Below are positions 32,735-39,208 of a stretch of 39,208 bases of DNA, piece by piece. The translations under genes and the position numbers were made by a program. The notes beneath the pieces were generated by a model, which saw only the letters and a program-made list of their open reading frames with translations, did not search any database and was not told where the DNA came from. This DNA is from Prosthecobacter sp. Its GTDB lineage: Bacteria > Verrucomicrobiota > Verrucomicrobiia > Verrucomicrobiales > Verrucomicrobiaceae. The stretch spans positions 1-39,208 of the forward strand of contig JAFMIR010000035.1 of the NCBI GenBank assembly GCA_017853885.1, in the 5' to 3' direction. Position 1 is the first letter of the stretch, and every line of letters starts with the position of its first letter.

Positions 32735-34024
32735 TCAGGCGGTCTGAAAGAATGGGATGCCCAACTTCTCCGCAATACGAAGCGGGCGACGCAACGCCTC
32801 GGTCATGCGCAGAGCCTCATCTGTACCACGGAGGTCTTTGCAGTCGGGATGGGCCTCCGGTGATGCGAGCAAGCCAAGCTGATGTAGGACATGCGCGGTG
32901 CTATGCTTGTAAGGTGAAGCACTCATGCGTTCATCAAGACGGAAGACGAGGTCTTCCATGGACTGGAAGGCTTCGAAGAGTTTATACACCCTCGTGTCGA
33001 AGCGACCCGTGCCAGTTTTGAACCGTTTGTCCGCCACGGAATCGAACAACCACATGTCACGCGCGGCACATATGAGCGGGCAGGCACTCACACCCGCACC
33101 GATCAGCAATGGCAAGCCCATCTTGATGGCGGAGGCGATTCCGTAGTCATCCCCGCTATGCGGTGAAAAGGGAAGCTTCTGATCTTTGCACATCGCTGCC
33201 CAGTAGTGAAAGTGAGGCTCGTCGAGCGTGCTGACCTTCCCGCCCACATACTTCGGATGCATGGCGATCTGGTGGAATAGCCACGGATCAAACGGCGTGG
33301 CCCAAGGCACAAAAGAGGGCTCTAAAGCATGTGCAATGGCCGGGTGCGTGCAGTGCTCGGCGATCCGGAAGTAAGCATCACGTCTCGGCTCGGATTCGAG
33401 CACATTCAGCAGGCGTGAGGTCATGATCATCACCTCGCAGTTGTCGTGCGATTGGGCAATGTCGAGCAGTGGCCAGTAGCGCTCGGCCTTGAAAACACTG
33501 TCTTTCTCAGCGCCGCGTGCGGTAACACCCGCGATAAATCGCTGCTGGGGAAACTCCGTCCTGAAACGTCGCAGAACCTCAGCGTAAAGCTCGTTGCTGA
33601 GATCAAAAATATAGCCTGTGTCCGCATTCAACACGAAGACGATTTCAACGCCATAGTGCGTGGCGCATTGCTGCATCCAGTGCACGCTCTTGTTAAAGCC
33701 ATCCCAATCAGGCTCACGGTTTTTGAAGGGAAGCAGCGTAGCCACACAGAGGCGTGCCTTGCGCGTGTGATCGACTAACTGCTCCTCACTGGCGTAAGCC
33801 CAGATGGTATCCGACCAAGCAGTGGTAGGCGTCAAATCGGCTGGAGAGGTGATGAGGTCACGTTGAATGGCCATAAGATGCTGCAGGGGGTAACCGATGC
33901 TTCTTCGAGTGGCAAATCGGAATGCCTTATCGTCTCGATTGGTGAATGTGATGCGATCACCACCCAAAAACATGAGAAGGTGGGCCATGGCTAAGCCTAT
34001 CTGCATGCGCCGAAGCCATGACAT
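32735..34024 (-). CDS. Dihydrodipicolinate synthase-like (DapA family) protein
   Basis: A 429-residue protein, longer than the usual 290-300 residues of the DapA/NanA family. From about residue 90 it follows the family pattern: VATLLPFKNREPDWDGF, then VLNADTGYIFDLSNEL in place of GTTGE, RFIAGVTARG, and YVGGKVSTLDEPH with the likely Schiff-base Lys, then SPHSGDDYGIASAIKMG. The catalytic Tyr of the YNxP motif seems replaced (LEPSFVPW). The N-terminal 85 residues and the C-terminal tail are additions. ATG at 34024 follows GGAGAGATCA, one of the best ribosome binding sites here. Probably an aldolase-type enzyme with unknown substrate. Confidence 0.75.
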   Translation of the reverse strand: MSWLRRMQIGLAMAHLLMFLGGDRITFTNRDDKAFRFATRRSIGYPLQHLMAIQRDLITSPADLTPTTAWSDTIWAYASEEQLVDHTRKARLCVATLLPFKNREPDWDGFNKSVHWMQQCATHYGVEIVFVLNADTGYIFDLSNELYAEVLRRFRTEFPQQRFIAGVTARGAEKDSVFKAERYWPLLDIAQSHDNCEVMIMTSRLLNVLESEPRRDAYFRIAEHCTHPAIAHALEPSFVPWATPFDPWLFHQIAMHPKYVGGKVSTLDEPHFHYWAAMCKDQKLPFSPHSGDDYGIASAIKMGLPLLIGAGVSACPLICAARDMWLFDSVADKRFKTGTGRFDTRVYKLFEAFQSMEDLVFRLDERMSASPYKHSTAHVLHQLGLLASPEAHPDCKDLRGTDEALRMTEALRRPLRIAEKLGIPFFQTA

Positions 34025-34072
34025 TGATCTCTCCAATTGGACAATCCTTTTCGTCAGGGCTATCCGGAAAGC

Positions 34073-35041
34073 ATGGAATCACTGCCCACGCTGCACGAGA
34101 TCGAAGCGGCAAAAAGACTCATTCGTCCACTGATTCGCGAGACACCCATGTATCGCTGGCCGCTGCTGGAGGCAGGGTTGGGCTGCGAGTTGTGGCTGAA
34201 GCACGAGAATCATACGCCGGTGGGTGCCTTCAAGATCCGCGGTGGCCTCGTCTACCTCAACGAGCTGAAACAGAGTAATCCGGATGTGAAGGGCGTCATC
34301 GCGGCAACCACAGGCAATCACGGTCAATCCATTGCCTTTGCGGCGAAACAAAACGGGCTGCGTTCCGTGATCGTCGTGCCGCATGGCAACAACCCAGAGA
34401 AGAATGCAGCGATGCGATCTCTTGGAGCCGAGTTAGTAGAACACGGGCGGGAGTTTCAGGATGCGCTAGAGCACTCTCGTAAGTTGGCTAGCCAGGAAGG
34501 GCTGCATCCCGTTCCCTCGTTTCACCACTGGCTGGTGCGCGGCGTGGCCACCTACGCGCTAGAGATGTTTCGCAGCGTGGGCGATTTGGACGCGGTTTTT
34601 GTCCCCATTGGTCTCGGTTCAGGTTTTTGTGGCGTCGTAGCTGCGCGTGAGGCGCTGGGATTGAAGACTCGGATCATCGGCGTGGTATCCGAGCATGCAC
34701 CGGCGTATGCCCTATCTTACCGGAGCCGTCAGTTCATCCAGCAGCCAAGCACAACAGCGGTCGCAGAAGGCGTGGCCTGCAAGACCCCCAACCACGAAGC
34801 CTTGGCTCATGTGCTGGCGCATGCGCATGACGTTGTGACGGTGAATGATGATGAAACGGTTCAGGCGATGCGTGAAATCATGCAGGGCACGCACAACCTT
34901 GTCGAGGGAGCCGGAGCGCTGGCCTTTGCGGCCTTGAAGAAACATCAGAAGGCATGGAGGGGCTACCGAACAGCCTGCATTCTCACCGGCGGCAATGCCA
35001 GCATGTCACTGGTGGAGCATGTGCTCAGAGGGATACGCTAG
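34073..35041 (+). CDS. Threonine dehydratase-like PLP enzyme
   Basis: A 322-residue fold-type II PLP enzyme. VGAFKIRGG has the Schiff-base Lys54, ATTGNHGQSIAFAA is the phosphate/substrate Asn loop, and VPIGLGSGFCGVVAA is the Gly-rich phosphate cup in slightly altered form. EGAGALAFAAL and ILTGGNAS complete the family features. The regulatory ACT domain of biosynthetic IlvA is absent, so it resembles catabolic threonine/serine dehydratases or racemase-type relatives. ATG at 34073 follows CCGGAAAG. It is divergent from the DapA-like gene (48 nt), a hint of linked amino or hydroxy acid metabolism. Confidence 0.87.
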   Translation: MESLPTLHEIEAAKRLIRPLIRETPMYRWPLLEAGLGCELWLKHENHTPVGAFKIRGGLVYLNELKQSNPDVKGVIAATTGNHGQSIAFAAKQNGLRSVIVVPHGNNPEKNAAMRSLGAELVEHGREFQDALEHSRKLASQEGLHPVPSFHHWLVRGVATYALEMFRSVGDLDAVFVPIGLGSGFCGVVAAREALGLKTRIIGVVSEHAPAYALSYRSRQFIQQPSTTAVAEGVACKTPNHEALAHVLAHAHDVVTVNDDETVQAMREIMQGTHNLVEGAGALAFAALKKHQKAWRGYRTACILTGGNASMSLVEHVLRGIR

Positions 35042-35090
35042 AGAAAATCAAAAACATGGTGATGCGCCCGTTTTGGGTTTGAATGCGGAT

Positions 35091-37460
35091 ATGAGCCGAA
35101 AAGCACGCCCCCCCAAAGCTACCGTCAAGCGCGCCGCAGGTGCCCAACCGCCCGGATCGGAGGGCGGTCGTTGGCGTATTGCCCTTGAGAGTGCGGGTGA
35201 TGGCATGTGGGACTGGCATCTACCCAGCAATTCAGTGATCTACTCTGATAGGTGGAAGACCATGCTGGGCTACAAACCGGCTGAAATCGGTGATGCATTT
35301 CACGAGTGGCAGAGTCGTGTGCACACGGATGATTTAAGAGGGGTTTTGGAACAGGTCCAGACCCATCTGGAACGAAAGTCACCCGCTTATTCCGTCGAGT
35401 TTCGCATGCAATGCAAAGACGGTGCATGGAAGTGGATCTTGGCGAGGGGTATGGTCACCAGTCGTGATGAGAAAGGAAAGCCACTACACGTCATCGGCAC
35501 CCATACGGACATCTCCGCTTGGCGTTCTGCTCAGCAGCGAGAGTCTGGCATTTTACGAATGATCATCGAGGAAAAACCGCTGAAGGAGGTTCTTGATGAA
35601 ATCGTGCATGGCATAGAGGCAGCTCATCCAGGACTTTCAAGTTGCCTGATGCTGCAAGAAGAGGAAGGCGAAGCACTACGCGTCGCATCCGGTGGACGTC
35701 TGCCTGCCTTCTTCCGTGAGGGACTCGATGGCATGCGGCCTGGACCTCAGCAGCCATGCCCCGGACGAGTGATGCATCTGGGGGTTCGAAGCTTTACCCG
35801 CAATATTGCCGATGATCCATGCTGGAAACGTCTCAGGGCATTGGCAACCCGTTCCAAGCTGGCATGCTGCTGGGCGGAGCCTGTGCGCAGCGGTTCGGAC
35901 AACCTTCTGGGAGCTTTGACCATCTTCCGGAGGCATCCGAATGCGCCTACAGTGGCAGAATTGAGCGCAGTAGAGTCCGCAGCACAACTGGTGGCCGTGG
36001 CCCTCGACCATCATCGCGCGTTGAAATCGCTACGCGAAAGCGAGCAACGCTTCGCGCATGCCATTAGCGCCACCACGGATGGCATCTGGGACTGGGATAT
36101 GAAGAGTGACAAAATTTATTTGTCACCACGCTGGAAAGAAATGCTCGGATATAAAAGCCATGAGCTGCCTGACAACAGGCAAAAGGCATTCGTAAGCCGT
36201 TTGCATCCTAAGGACGTAGCCTCATTCGAGTCCGCGCAGAATGCCCACATCAAGCATGACATGCCTTTTCAGGTGGAGTTTCGTCTAAAGACAAAGCTTG
36301 GTAGTTACAAATGGTTTGCCGCTAGAGGCAAGGTCTTGCGCGATGCCAAGGGGCACGCGGTGCGGATGACCGGCACTCTTTCAGACATCGACGCCCGCAA
36401 GCGTGCCGAGGCTGCCCTGCAAGAAACGGAGCGCTTCAACAAAGCTGTGCTTCAACAGACCTCAGCCTTGATTTTGGTCATGGATGCGAAGGGATGCCTC
36501 ACCCATGTGAATCAGGCGGTGATTGACCTCCTAGGCTATACCAAGGAAGAAATCATCGGTCGTAATCCTTGGGAGATCGGCTTGCTGGACACTCACGAGG
36601 TTCCGCAATCACAAAAACGCTTTCAAAATCTCCTTAACGGCAAGCTGAATCCACCTGTGGAACTGCGTGTGCATGCCAAAAACAAGCAGGCGTACCAGAT
36701 TGAGATTCGCGGCACGCCGTTTTTTCGTTCGGACAAATCTCTCCAGAGCGTCATCATCACGGGCACAGATATCACCGTTCGCCGCCAGTTGGAGCATGAA
36801 GTCATCCGCGTGGCGGAGGAAGAACAGGCCACCATCGGCCACAACCTGCATGATGGGATCGGCCAGACACTCACGGGCATTCATGCTCTCACCCTGCAAC
36901 TGGAGAACGAGCTCCAGGGTGAGCAGAAACAATCGGCCGCACGTATCGGGCAACTGCTCCAGCAAGCAGTGTCTGAGGTGCGGCGCATGTCCCATGGCCT
37001 TTCGCCGGTTTCCGTGCGGCATCGAGGTCTCGCAGGAGGACTCAAACTTCTCGCGGAAACCATCAGCAAGGATTTTCGCGTGAAAACAACCTGTACCGTG
37101 GATGCTGAGGTGCGCTCGAAAGATCCTGAGGTCGAAGCGAACCTCTACCGAATCGCGCAGGAGGCCGTCAACAATGCTATCCGCCACGGCAAACCAAGCC
37201 ACATCCTCATCTCCCTCAAACAGCTCACCACCACGCACGCGGCCATTGAGGTGCGTGACAATGGTAGCGGCATGAAGTTGAAGCAGAAAAAGCCAAATGG
37301 CATCGGTTTGCGCGTCATGCGCTATCGTTCAGATCTCATTGGCGGTGATTTGACCATCCGTGCCGCACCAAAGCATGGAGTTCAGGTTACTTGCCGCTTT
37401 CCATGCCCTGTAGTGACCAAACCGGAAACGAAGCTATCGAAGTCACTTAGGGTAGCATAA
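35091..37460 (+). CDS. Cytoplasmic sensor histidine kinase, PAS-GAF-PAS-PAS-HisKA_3
   Basis: A 789-residue sensor kinase without membrane segments. Two PAS/PAC units of the same type (about 25-140 and 315-435; both with DGxWDWxxxxxxIYxSxRWKxMLGY) flank a GAF-like domain (about 150-300). A third PAS follows (about 440-560; ILVMDAKGCLTHVNQAVIDLLGY). The kinase part is of the NarX/DegS class: IGHNLHDGIGQTLTGI with phospho-acceptor His587, AQEAVNNAIRHG, VRDNGSGM and GIGLRVMRYRSDLIGG. Such kinases normally pair with a LuxR-type regulator; none is adjacent. ATG at 35091 was chosen because upstream codons lie in the previous gene. Confidence 0.9.
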   Translation: MSRKARPPKATVKRAAGAQPPGSEGGRWRIALESAGDGMWDWHLPSNSVIYSDRWKTMLGYKPAEIGDAFHEWQSRVHTDDLRGVLEQVQTHLERKSPAYSVEFRMQCKDGAWKWILARGMVTSRDEKGKPLHVIGTHTDISAWRSAQQRESGILRMIIEEKPLKEVLDEIVHGIEAAHPGLSSCLMLQEEEGEALRVASGGRLPAFFREGLDGMRPGPQQPCPGRVMHLGVRSFTRNIADDPCWKRLRALATRSKLACCWAEPVRSGSDNLLGALTIFRRHPNAPTVAELSAVESAAQLVAVALDHHRALKSLRESEQRFAHAISATTDGIWDWDMKSDKIYLSPRWKEMLGYKSHELPDNRQKAFVSRLHPKDVASFESAQNAHIKHDMPFQVEFRLKTKLGSYKWFAARGKVLRDAKGHAVRMTGTLSDIDARKRAEAALQETERFNKAVLQQTSALILVMDAKGCLTHVNQAVIDLLGYTKEEIIGRNPWEIGLLDTHEVPQSQKRFQNLLNGKLNPPVELRVHAKNKQAYQIEIRGTPFFRSDKSLQSVIITGTDITVRRQLEHEVIRVAEEEQATIGHNLHDGIGQTLTGIHALTLQLENELQGEQKQSAARIGQLLQQAVSEVRRMSHGLSPVSVRHRGLAGGLKLLAETISKDFRVKTTCTVDAEVRSKDPEVEANLYRIAQEAVNNAIRHGKPSHILISLKQLTTTHAAIEVRDNGSGMKLKQKKPNGIGLRVMRYRSDLIGGDLTIRAAPKHGVQVTCRFPCPVVTKPETKLSKSLRVA

Positions 37461-37471
37461 ACCAACTGTCA

Positions 37472-38434
37472 TCACCTCATGAGGCGCGTCACGGTCGCTT
37501 CGATGGCCTCTGCCCAGATCCGATAGCCTTTTTCATTTGGGTGGAGGAAGTCGGGCATGATGTCCTTTGTGATCAAGCCGTCGGCGGTGAGGAATTTCGC
37601 GCCGATGTCGAGGAAGGTCACGTTTCGCGTGCCATCTAGCTTCGCGATGAGTTGATTCACCGCGGCAAGCTTCTCGCGCTGAGGCCCGGGCTTCTCGCCG
37701 CGTGGGAAAATGCCCAGCAGCAGGATTTTCGACTGCGGTAGCTTTTGATTCAGTTCCGCGACGATGGCAGTGATGCCTGCGGCGATGTCCGCGGCTTCGC
37801 AGGTGCCACTGTTGTTCGTGCCGATCATCACCACGACGAGTTTGGGCGCGATGCCGTCCACCGCGCCGTGCTGGAGCCGCCAGAGAACGTTCTCCGTCTT
37901 GTCCCAGCCAAAGCCGAGGTTGCCGGCATTCCGCGGCGCATAAAACTCACTCCAGGTCTTCTGGCCGCGCAGCGCGTAGCTGTCGAACTTCTCGCCGCCG
38001 AAGAAATGCGTGATCGAATCACCGATGAAGAGGATTTGCGGCTTCGCGCGCTTCACAGCGACGCTGGTGAGCTCGTGGCGTTTTTTCCAATCATACTGCG
38101 GCCAGCTCCGATCCTGCGTCACGGGCACCACGGTGCTCGGAAGCGGCTTTTGGCCGGGAATAGGCTCAAAGTTCATGCTGGCGATTTCGCTCATCGTTTT
38201 GCGATCCGCTGAAAAAGCACACGCTTTGACCAAACCACCTCCTGGTAGCGAAATCGGCGCGAGATACGGATTCGACTTCGCGATGGGATCGGCCTCATTG
38301 ATCGTGTAGAGCACGTTTTCGCCCGTGAGCGTAACCATGCCGCCCGCATCCCGCTGGATCTGCGGCGGTGCGAGCTTGAGGAGTGTTTCCGCGTGCAAAG
38401 AAGCCGCGGCAAGAAGGATGAGGAAAGCGCGCAT
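37472..38434 (-). CDS. Secreted SGNH/GDSL hydrolase
   Basis: A 320-residue protein with a signal peptide (MRAFLILLAAASLHAE). Residues about 20-100 resemble the chitobiase/beta-hexosaminidase C-terminal type beta domain (VLYTINEADPI, then LVKACAFS). The rest is an SGNH hydrolase: ILFIGDSITHFF (Ser), NLGFGWDKTENVLWRL (Gly), VVMIGTNN (Asn) and DFLHPNEKGY (Asp/His). It is closest to the platelet-activating-factor acetylhydrolase-like group, often carbohydrate esterases. A role in deacetylating an extracellular sugar is plausible but not shown. It follows the small membrane protein gene by 8 nt. Confidence 0.9.
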   Translation of the reverse strand: MRAFLILLAAASLHAETLLKLAPPQIQRDAGGMVTLTGENVLYTINEADPIAKSNPYLAPISLPGGGLVKACAFSADRKTMSEIASMNFEPIPGQKPLPSTVVPVTQDRSWPQYDWKKRHELTSVAVKRAKPQILFIGDSITHFFGGEKFDSYALRGQKTWSEFYAPRNAGNLGFGWDKTENVLWRLQHGAVDGIAPKLVVVMIGTNNSGTCEAADIAAGITAIVAELNQKLPQSKILLLGIFPRGEKPGPQREKLAAVNQLIAKLDGTRNVTFLDIGAKFLTADGLITKDIMPDFLHPNEKGYRIWAEAIEATVTRLMR

Positions 38435-38442
38435 GGTTGATT

Positions 38443-38853
38443 TTAAACGATGAAACAGAGACAAATTCCTCGCAAGCTCCAAGCAACCGTGCGCACCCAG
38501 TTGGTGAGCACGAGGCGGCGGATCACGGCGTCGTCTCGGCCATTGGCGAGGCGAGTATGCATCGGAGCCTGCCAGATGGCGGTGCTAAGGCAAATAACAG
38601 GAAACATCGCGAGGCTGATGAGAAACGGCATGCTGCGCAGGCCTTCAAAAAAGAGCCAACAAGCGGTTGCAATCTCAGTCAGAAAAAGCGGAACAATGAT
38701 GAAGCCAATACGCAGACAGTGATCAGAGTGGTAGACGCGAAATTCCGCTGCACCAACGCGCCGGAACTGCGGATACACGATGATCTGAATCACCCAAATG
38801 AGGCCCACATTGAACCAAGTAATGGATTCTTGAATGGAGAGATAGGTGTTCAT
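38443..38853 (-). CDS. Small four-helix membrane protein
   Basis: A 136-residue protein with about four hydrophobic segments (near residues 10-28, 48-68, 74-94 and 118-135). Short conserved-looking polar stretches lie between them: YPQFRRVGAAEFRVYHSDHC and WQAPMHTRLANGRDD. I do not recognise the family. One base separates its ATG from the rsmH stop, so it is probably co-transcribed with rsmH. It does not resemble FtsL, which often follows rsmH. Confidence 0.8.
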   Translation of the reverse strand: MNTYLSIQESITWFNVGLIWVIQIIVYPQFRRVGAAEFRVYHSDHCLRIGFIIVPLFLTEIATACWLFFEGLRSMPFLISLAMFPVICLSTAIWQAPMHTRLANGRDDAVIRRLVLTNWVRTVAWSLRGICLCFIV

Positions 38854-38854
38854 G

Positions 38855-39208
38855 TTACTTTATCGCCCAACGAAGTTTCGCAGGCGCGGCGCGTGGATTG
38901 GCGCGAATTTCTTCGGCAGACGGGCGAATGACTTCGTCATTCGTTTCACTGAAGATGCCGCCACGCAGTGCATCGCGGAAGAGGTGCTTCACGCGGCGGT
39001 CTTCGCCGCTGTGGAAAGTCAGAATGGCCACACGACCACCGGGACGCAGGCAGTCGGGCAACTGATTGAGGAAGGTGTCGAGCGCGGTGAATTCTTCGTT
39101 CACGGCGATGCGCAGGGCCTGAAAGACACGGCGCACGGTGGCTTCCCCCTCTTCCTCATCAAGCCGGTAGGGCAACGCGGCGCGGATGGCGGCGGCAAAA
39201 ACGCGTGT
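38855..39208 (-). CDS. rsmH: 16S rRNA (cytosine1402-N4)-methyltransferase, C-terminal part
   Basis: The 117 visible residues are the C-terminal end of RsmH (MraW), which methylates C1402 of 16S rRNA in the ribosomal P site. VRRVFQALRIAVNEEFTAL, LRPGGRVAILTFHSGEDRRVKHLF (two adjacent motifs: RPGGRVAILTFHS and EDRRVKHLF) and the tail RPSAEEIRANPRAAPAKLRW are strongly diagnostic. The reading frame runs open to the right edge, so the start is outside. In many bacteria rsmH is followed by ftsL and ftsI; here it is followed by a small membrane protein and an SGNH hydrolase. Confidence 0.95.
   Translation of the reverse strand, partial: TRVFAAAIRAALPYRLDEEEGEATVRRVFQALRIAVNEEFTALDTFLNQLPDCLRPGGRVAILTFHSGEDRRVKHLFRDALRGGIFSETNDEVIRPSAEEIRANPRAAPAKLRWAIK

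Noticed and set aside
33986..33999. ATGGCTAAGCCTAT, identical to the start of the LysM linker repeat
   Set aside because: Here it is the antisense of IGLAMA codons in the DapA-like gene; a single 14-base match is best taken as chance.
37475..37484. Palindrome CCTCATGAGG near the end of the SGNH hydrolase gene
   Set aside because: It lies within the last codons, has no loop or T-run and is short enough to be chance.
1..39208. CRISPR arrays, tRNA/rRNA genes, transposases and prophage genes
   Set aside because: No regularly spaced repeats, cloverleaf candidates in spacers, or mobile-element proteins were seen; the few spacers are too short.

Overview
The window is about 39.2 kb of gene-dense bacterial chromosome, moderately GC-rich and with very little intergenic space. 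The gene content suggests a Verrucomicrobia-like bacterium. The pointers are a twin-arginine protein with a dimethylformamidase-type C-terminal domain, tandem SUMF1-like domains, an SGNH hydrolase with a chitobiase-like N-terminal region, and many starts with weak or absent Shine-Dalgarno sequences. This is inference from gene types; no marker gene was compared with a database.

Region 1 (about 1-21564, all minus strand, transcribed right to left) is a surface-polysaccharide locus of about 24 genes, many with stop/start overlaps of 1-10 nt or short gaps. In transcription order it holds: a possible 70-residue leader ORF, a NodU-type carbamoyltransferase, a two-gene nucleotidyltransferase-like module, rmlA, rmlB, a methyltransferase, a Wzx-type flippase, FkbM, TylF-like and class I methyltransferases, a run of GT4-type glycosyltransferases interleaved with more methyltransferases, a Wzy/O-antigen-ligase-like membrane protein, a GT2 glycosyltransferase, FkbM and class I methyltransferases, gmd, and a glycosyltransferase cut by the left edge. 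Eight methyltransferases stand beside seven glycosyltransferases, so the product is probably a heavily O-methylated and carbamoylated glycan containing 6-deoxyhexoses. No initiating phosphoglycosyltransferase, Wza/Wzc export gene, RmlC/RmlD or GDP-4-keto sugar reductase/epimerase lies in the window.

Region 2 (21592-25064, plus) is a two-gene unit: a secreted protein with two SUMF1/formylglycine-generating-enzyme-like domains that lack the full catalytic Cys pair, and a membrane-anchored helical-repeat protein. Region 3 (25074-26574, minus) is an amino-acid-type ABC importer (ATPase and permease) without a substrate-binding protein. Region 4 (26614-28845) is a divergent cell-wall pair: an N-acetylmuramoyl-L-alanine amidase and a secreted protein with four LysM domains.

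Region 5 (28846-37460) is mixed housekeeping and accessory metabolism: two tentative small ORFs, a lipoate-ligase-family protein, a gamma-glutamylcyclotransferase-like protein, the DMFase-like Tat protein, a Tat-type metallophosphoesterase, a long DapA-like aldolase, a threonine-dehydratase-like PLP enzyme and a PAS-GAF-PAS-PAS sensor kinase. Region 6 (37472-39208, minus) holds an SGNH hydrolase, a small membrane protein and the C-terminal part of rsmH, cut by the right edge. I saw no tRNA, rRNA, CRISPR, transposase or phage gene.
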